A DNA stretch of 64,000 nucleotides from Anseranas semipalmata (Eukaryota > Chordata > Aves > Anseriformes > Anseranatidae), in the NCBI GenBank assembly GCA_013399115.1, contig VXAA01003008.1:393-64392 (forward strand). The letters run 5' to 3'. Shown here piece after piece: positions 28,001 to 37,000 of the stretch; within the stretch, counting starts at the first letter, position 1, and every line of letters starts with the position of its first letter. Below the pieces are notes generated by a model that did no database searches, was not told the DNA's origin, and saw only the letters and a program-made list of their open reading frames with translations. Both the position numbers and the translations under genes were made by a program.

Positions 28001-31000
28001 ATGTTTTCTTCCAGTTACCAACATTCTGTTTGTTTACTTCTGGTTTTCATTCATCTGTGACCATGAGAACATTTTAGTGAACTCTACTTTTTAATTTTCA
28101 TAGACTGTAGTTTTTAATTGTATGGATTACAAGACAGAATGATTGATATTCTTCAGACTCACAGTATTGAGACAACAATCAAAAACTTTAAAGTGATGTG
28201 GCCAAATCATTGGTGACACCAAAGTGTTGCTATTTCTTTCTATAAGACATCAACAAGAATCTACAAATAGTGGGGTTCCCAAACACTGTAATCAAAAGAT
28301 AACAAAAAATACCAGGAACCATTTTTTTTTTAATTTATCTAATGCATATTTATAAGGTAAACCCTGCAAAAAGAATCAATTTGAGTATAAACAAGATGGT
28401 AGAATTTAGGGGTTATTTTAATCAATTTCAATAAATATTGAAGGACTCACAACAGATTGCCAGCAAGGAAGAAGACAAGTTTATTTCTTAAAGATTTGTA
28501 TTCCAAATTAAGGTAAGAGTAATTCTGAAAATCCTAAACATGTGTACTGATTTATTACTGACTGTCTCAGCACACAAAAAGAAATAATGCTGGATGCAGG
28601 TTATATGAGATAACCATTCAACCTTATAGTTAAAATTTGATCCTGAAGCAAAGATAAAGATTGACATAGTATTTTAGGTTACACAACTGAAAGAACATTG
28701 TATTTAATTAAAAACACTACTTCAGAGCTTTGAGACAGATCTGTCTAGAATCTGGTATGACACAGACTTAGCAGAACTATTCCAAAAAGAGAAAGCACTG
28801 TAAACATTAAGAGAAACTCCATCAGAAATATGCCTTACTAGATTCTCTCCCACCCCACCCTTACCTCTGTTGCTGCTTTGACCATTTCTATTTGACCTCT
28901 GTGGATCTGAATATTCCAGAAAAAGCTATTAAACAACTTCAGTAATACCCAGCCAGTCAATCTGAAAAAAGAACAAACATAATTCAAATTCATTCATTCA
29001 TTGCTGCCTTCATTCTTATATTGCTTCCACACAACTAAAGACAAAGCCATAAAATCTCATTACTTCATATTCAGAAAAACTTACTATGAAATCAAATTTC
29101 TTAACAAGTCTTTGCCTATCAACTAAAGCCATGATTAGTTACCATATTTCAGCCTCCTGTAATTATGACACAAATGTTGTGTCAACCACAGTGCAGGCTG
29201 TTCAAACTGCAAAGACTACTTTACATACGTGGCAAGTTAACAGAGGTCCTATGATCAATTGCAGTAACTAAGCTAGTGGATAAACATGTTAGGTGACAGT
29301 GTGTATCTGGTCTTGTAGGAAAACTTAATATAAGGGTTTGCATCACAAAAGTGAGTGAAGGGGACTTCAAACGTGACAGAAGCAAGCTGATCTTTAGTAG
29401 CGAAGTAGAATATTTTATCTAAGATAAGACTCTCTCTTAAGATATTTGTAACTACAGGCTATGATATTCAGTGTGTTACTAGAAAAAAGATCTTTCACAG
29501 TCTAAGATCCTGCGGCTAGCTGCTCTTGCCTGTATCAGCCTCAGACAACAAAGGATATTAATTTTGGTCTAAGCATTAGCTTAGTTTCAAGAGAAGCCTA
29601 GTTTCAGGAGAAAAACCATGTTTGCATTTAAACACATCATAAGATTTTTCCCTTGAAAAAGTGGAGGGTTTCTGCTGCATCTGAAAATGAAGAATAACTA
29701 CCATTTCACTAGGTAACGTTAGAAAAGGATTTTTTATGAATAATGTATTATTATTTATGAATAATTTTTCATTATTTATGAATAACATTTTACAAGCTCT
29801 GCTGGTATAATAGAGAGAGAGCTTGGCTATTTTTCTACCCATTGACAACACTGATGAGCCATTTTTATTACCTGATTAAAGCCGGTGACACATTTGCTAC
29901 CATCTCCTGGAGAATTTTCCTAGCTTTTTTCTTCACTTTGTTGATAGCTTTAGGATCCGTCTGAGCAAAACTACCTGGAGCACTTGGTTCAGAAGCTTCA
30001 TCTACAATGGCCTTCTGTACTCTAACATTAAAAAGTGAAACTTATGAGACAGTTCTGCAACCAAAGAGTTAAGACAGACAGCAACTGCTGGGAATGAGTT
30101 ATATACTACTATCAGAGTAATTCGCAGGTATAAAAGAACAACCACACCAAAGTATTGTCTACTCCATATGCATTAAATGTAATTCAGTACTGCTAAGCTC
30201 TGATTAAAGACGTGGATGATGAATGAATGCACTCAAATTTGGCTACAGAAAACAGTATATACACACTTGATAGGTACTGATACTAAGCGATCACTGAATT
30301 TCAGAAATGGTTAATAAGGTTAAAACTGCAAAAAGAGCAGCTGAAATCTCCTCTTTGTTAATACTTTGGTTTTACTGCCATAACAATTTCACTTACCTCA
30401 TTAGACAGATTTATGCAGTTGCTATTTTGCACTTCTACAGTATCTTCCCCCTTGAAATCTTGGTTTCACAAAGTGTAACTAAGTTTTATACGGGCTGTTT
30501 TCCCCGTTTAAAACACACGTAAGAGAGATTAAGTGGATTAACACACCATAACCGTGGCACAAGGCAGTCTGCTTTGTTTTTCAAAACCAACACTATCATC
30601 TTCAGATGGGACTTGAACATTAGAAATTCAGGCGAGTTAGGAATGTTAATGTAGATGGTGTGTAACCTCTGACTAAACTAGACTCAAGGAGTGGGCATGT
30701 GGTTGAGTTTCTCTGTGTCCATGGAAAACTGATACCTTAATAGCTGATCAGAGGCTCAACATGCCACTTAAAATGCAGTATATGAGGCAGAAAACAAGCT
30801 CCACAAAATGAACAGTGGGTGTTTCATTCTACAGTCTTTTTCCAATTTTGCCTCACACTCTTGCTGCATCATAAACTAGTGTACTCTGAAATGCCACTTT
30901 CCCATTATTTCTGAAACATTGAAAATTTTTGATTACCAAAGCCGTACTGTTGTCATAATGATTTATTTGATGACAACAGTACGACTTTAGTTATAACGAT

Positions 31001-34000
31001 TTACATGAATTAGATAAACAAAAGTTTGAAGAGTTTCCACTTAGCAATTGATTTTTCTCTGTACTGAGCCTGCTGTCCACCCACTATGCATTATTCATTT
31101 GGAGATTAAGAATTATAAATCTCCCCTCCTATTCAAACAGAAATTGCAAGCTACAGTCCTGAAGGGCTGTGCTAAAGAGACTGTATCTTCTAACATATTT
31201 TAAATACCCTGGTTTTCAAAACTGTCAGTTTCCAAATTCTTAAATTATAATATAAAGTATCAATCATACAAAAAAAAAGTTTATTTTGCATCATCTTACC
31301 TGCTGTTATTAAGCACATTTTCTGTCAGATTCTTCGCAAACATACCCTTATGAACATCCCTCTCTTGAACAAAAAGAACGTAACAAAGCCGTCTTGCAAG
31401 CCACCCTCTGTACCTACAAAAATATGAAGCATGTTTGAGTGTCACCCTCAAAACATCCCACTGATGGGATAAATTAAAAATACACTAAGAAGCAAAAATA
31501 AGTGAAGTTCTTTAAAGAGCTGCTTAAAAACTTCTGCATTTTCTGTATCTTAAATCCTGGCCATTCCTAAGATTTGAGCATTCAGTATTACGCAATGCTT
31601 TGTCACTACCTTGCACTTATGGAAATATTTGAAGCTTGCACTTTACTGCTGAAAGATCTTCATGAACACAGAAGAGAAAACTGTGAAAAGCTGTTAATTC
31701 AAGAAAGAAGGAAGCAGGTTGCTGAGGCCAGGTACAAAGTCTGGGGCCTGATTAACAAAACCTGGGTTTCTCTATCCCATGTCTCTACCAAGCGACACAG
31801 AAAGCAACCTCCCCGTAGTGCCATTGAGGACACAGCAGTATGGCGACAGGGAAAGAGATTCAGGGAACTGTACAAAACAAAAGAAACTGCTGAAGCGTAC
31901 AAAGCTTATCCTTTTTTTCACCCCTCTTCACAAAAACTCTGTTCTTAGGACTGGCAGTGCAGCGTAGTGCTGATGCTCCAGTGGGTGTGCCAATCCTCAC
32001 CGCAGACGGAAATGCTCGTGTACTGACATGCTGCCAAGGTCTCACTTCCCTGTGGTCACCTGAGCTGCTAACGCTGGCTGTTAAACCTCCCTACCACGTT
32101 GCAGTGTATTTACACGTGTTGCAAACAGTTAGAAAAGATTAGAAGAAACTTGCATATTGCAAAATGTCAAACAGCCTTAGCACACATGCCACTACTGCTG
32201 GGATTAGGATGAGAGCATATGCACAAACAATCAGTACTGCCACATAACACTTATACAAATATTCAGACTGTCTTGGAGGACAAAGAATTTTGGTAACCAT
32301 GTTGACAGGAAAGTAGACTGGTGATGCCGTTTTAATTGCTTTTCCATTTTCCCCTTCCCATCTGAGTTTGAGATAGCTTTATTGATTTTTCTAAAAAGCA
32401 AAGTGAAGGAGATATGCTTCTTTCTGACAAGAGTTTTGGTAACTAAGAGTAAATCGTAACAGCATGCAACTATTAGAGTGATCTGTCAAGGTATAAAGGA
32501 TTCTATATTCATTTTGAAGCTCAGACACAATGCAGAACAATTAGAAAAACCTGTTTTCTAATCATGCAGCAAGGACAGAAGAAAAAACACACAGAGTAGA
32601 CCCAGTCAAGGTATATTATTTTGTTCATAACCTTGCTCCAAATTACCAAAACTGACACATTCACACCTCAGAAAAAGGCTGTTGGTAATTCTTGGCCTTA
32701 GGAGGCTTATCCAGATGACTGTTACTATGTAACCCCAGGGGACCTCAGAACTTCATTAAAATCATCAATTTTCAGACTATAATGACATTCTGAGCCAAAG
32801 GCATTTTATTTCAGAATAATTCATTAACCCATATTCTGTTGCCCTTATATTTCTAATTTAAGAAACTCTGACTATTCAAAACCATTCAAGGATGAGACTT
32901 TTAAAACTGACATAAAAAAGTTAAACACTATTTCAGTTATTTTTCTGTATTCTAAACTACAGGCTCAACTCTTAAAAAAAATAATTAATTCAAATTGAAG
33001 AAAGAACAGCCTCTACCATTAGCTTCCTCCCTCTCAAGCACAGCACAATACTGCCTTTCTTCCACTCAGACGCTTTGGCTCATTTCTTTCAGGCTGCTGG
33101 CCTCTCTTTGTTTGTTCTGGTTCTACAACAAGCTCTGTAGAATCTGCTTATGCTAATGATTACTGTAAAAACTTCAGCAAGCATTATTAACTTTCCAAAG
33201 AACAAAATGAAGATTTTTGTGTACTTCCGGCATCTTTCTTCCTGGACAAAAGATACATTTCAAGTAGCACAAAAATACATAATCATTTTTAGGTCATATA
33301 CAACATCTTTCAGGAGGTATACTCTGTCGCTGAGGCAGAGGAGCCATGGTCTAGCAAGACATTTCAAATTTAACTGTCATTAGTAATAATAGTGAAAGCC
33401 TAAATCGTGAGCCAGATTTGTTCAGCAAATTAAAATGCAGCCTGAAGTCATTCTTAAATATGGGAATAAAACAGCTCCTCTCAGCATCTCTATGGATGCT
33501 GCCATTTGCACTGAAGGAGAAAGGGTTTATACATGCTTTGTTTTTTTTTGTGAAATAGGTATGACCTTTACACTCCTTGCCAATAACCCCAAAGGACTTT
33601 GTCCAGCTCCCAAATGCACACAGCCAGATTTTACAAGTATATTACTTTCCTGAAGTCAGCATCAATTCCTGCATTTCAGGACAGCAATATATATTCACTC
33701 AGTCTGGACTACCCTAGATATTTCCCTGCCATAAGATCAGAACACACTGAATTTCAAAGGTAAAACAAAGACTGGTTACATTACCTGGTATGTGTTTCAT
33801 TGATATATATGACATTACGTAGACCCAAAGAAGGAATACTAGCATTGAAGAAGTTATCCTGTAAAACCAAGGAAAAGAAGATTGGAAGACTATTTCTCTA
33901 TATAAGAATAGTTGTGCCTTTACATTCCTAATAACATTTAAAAACAATGAAATGTTTTTCACCTCTATTATAAACAAAAGCCAAAGCAGAGAAGTGCTGA

Positions 34001-37000
34001 ACTTCCTTATAAAGTATACACAAAATGTTTTGAAATGAAAATAAAATTCAGAGAGTTGCTATTTCCAACTCCAGTACCTTCAGTGTATTCTCTAGGCTTT
34101 AGTGCATACAGAAAAGAGAAATGTGTTTTGGTTATATTCTTCAAGCCAGAATTTTTAATTATATTCTAATGTAACATAAACCAGGACTTGCCATAATACA
34201 GAACTCTTATTTGAGCCAGAAATTCATTAAGCCACATTCAGCATTAATAGAACCACGAGCCTTTTGACAATCAGACCGACATCCAGTTTGACAGCAGATC
34301 AGGCATCCCATAACAGCAGCCCAAGGGTGAGAATATCCACGGTTACATGGCAAATCATCTTCACATTCCTGTTCTGCCTGAACAACAAACTCAATCCAGC
34401 CTCCTCCATAAAGACTCTATGTGTCAGAGTATTAACTGTGCTGGGATGAGTTTGGGAGCAGTTCCACTTTGGATAAACAAACATTCCCTGGCATGCAGAC
34501 CTGAACTTTAATCTTCTATTTTCCAACTAAGAACCTTGACCAAAAGATTAGTTTCTTTCTGCCCAAATAATATTTAATTATAAAACTGGTACTGTGCCAA
34601 CAGAGAATTATAGATAAAACCACTGGGATTGTGCATTTCAAGGAAGGCAAAAATAGGATAGTAAAGGAGAAAAATGGTTACTAGTAACAGCAAAGCTACA
34701 GAACAGCCTCATTACCAATTTTGCAATAGGAGACAGGTAAGAGTCATATTTGTTTGCAGTTTGTTTAGGACAAACCATTTGCCGCATACTGAAATACATG
34801 AGTGTCCTATGTCATTTGCAAATCAGGTAGAAATTACACACTACAGTGGGAGCAAACACTCTTTTGCTCCATGTTAAAGCACAGCTGCGTAGTACATACA
34901 ATCAACAAATTGTAACTTTAGGCACTTAAAAGGAAACTGTAATACCAATTTCTCACAATGTTCACTCATAATTTTGTGGGGCTCTTAAAGCTAGATGAAA
35001 CGTTCAGGTAAAGAAAGGTGCAATGACTTCTTGGTCTCCCAGAAAATCAGCAACAAATCTGAGAAGTAACACCGAATGCCTGAGTCCACTCCAGCGCTCT
35101 AACCAGTAGGTTATAAACTTGCTCTGTGACATTCATCCTCCAGGTGCATTGTCACACTTTAGCTTTTCCTTGTTTAACTCTGCCCTGATCCCATGTCAGG
35201 CAGAAGATGTGGTTCTGTGAGACAAAGCAAGCTAATATCACAGCTCTCTGCACCACAAGGGAGAAGCCCAGCTCCCACACCACCATGCCTTACCCTTTCC
35301 CACTACCTCCCCACCTCTTAACTTACATCACCACTAGCACTGATGAATATCAGACCCCTTAATGAGCCAAATTCATTCAGGTAAGGCAGAAAACTAAGAT
35401 AGCCAGACTAAATAAATAAAGCAGGTATTTTTCTGCTTGGTTAGTGAACTTTATCAGCCACAGGAGAGCAGGAAGAACGTAAGAGGGAAAAGTAAGACTT
35501 GCCATTTTTAGCATCAGCAAGGTGTTAGTTTGGCCAGCTCACTAAGGAAATCTGTCTTGCTCATCCATCCCTCTTCCCTGAGAAAATTAACTAAACAGGC
35601 AGCTCAAAAAAAGTGAAATATGCGGAGTCTAATGAGAGGATCTGGTTTGTTATCGTCTGCGGCTAGAATGGTATCTTCTTGTGGAAGAAGGCAAAACAGG
35701 ACTTTGTCAGGCCATGTCCCTTTCTTAAGTGAGATCTCGGGACAAGGAATTTCTTATTAAATGGACAAAATACAGAACAAAATTTTTCTTATTAAAGTGT
35801 AATTCCCAACTTGAGAGGAAGAGCGTAATTACTAAATGTGATAGTAAATGTATTAAGGATTACCACACACCTTTTTGCAAGTCAAAACACTTAGGTGTCT
35901 GTCAGAAGCAGTCCCAGTTTATCTAATTGCTTCTCTTGCTGCCCGTATCATACATACTCTTAACAGCACATTTGGATTTCTATCCCACATTTGTTTATCG
36001 TTGCTGCAGTTTTCTATTCTGGCATAGAAATAAACTGAAATAACTTTTCCTTAGTCAAAGGAAAAAGCAAATTTTCATTTCAGTCCAGCCAATTATGCAG
36101 CTCAGAGCAGGCATAGTTGAGTGCAATGTAAAGCCTGTGGTGTACATACAGTGAAACTAGATGATGAACTTGTTGCAAACTACATTATGCCATTTATCAG
36201 CATTTTACATCTTCAGCTTATGGAAAGCCTGCCCAATGCAGTTCAATAAAGCTCACATTTTAAATCAGCTGACGCAAGTCTCTAGTGCCACCATCTTGAC
36301 CCTGTTCCCAGCAGACAAATATCCCCACTATTCTAACTGGCACTTCTTGTTGCCAGGATGGGCAGACAAGCCAAGAACTATTTGGGTGCAGAAAACCAAG
36401 CTGTCTTCTCAAGCACTGGATTGATCTCTTCAAGTTTGAAGGGAAGCATATTGCTTACTTTCAAAACCGTACCTATTGCGTGGATAGAGAATTAAGTGTC
36501 CTAACATTAAGCCTTAACACTTTTGTAAGCACCAAACTCCCATTACTAATCCAGTAGAGCAGATAATTTTTTTCATACAATTTCATAGTGCTAATTCTGA
36601 AGAACTGAAGAGTTTTGTGCAATGAGCAAGTCCTCACTGAAACATGGGAGACAAAGCATCACAATAGATCTGTGTCATCCATTAATTCCATGACAAAGAG
36701 AATATAACCACAAACAAATGAGAAAAACTATATTCCTTTACAAAGTAAGAACATTCTGACCTTAATTCTGAAAGTAAGAAAACTCCTGAAACTTCATTAC
36801 ACCATAACTATGCTTTATTGTTAAACATAATCCAGCCTGTAATCTTCTTACCCGGCTCTGGGGAGTGCATACGTAGCAACATCGTCCCACAAATGGCCTT
36901 TTTCTGCTCAACAGAGTCTCTTTCCATTTTAAAGTGGCAGATCGGAAGAGAGTAGGCCTAGAGTTACACTCTCCCTACGGAACAAAAGAACACCATGTAA

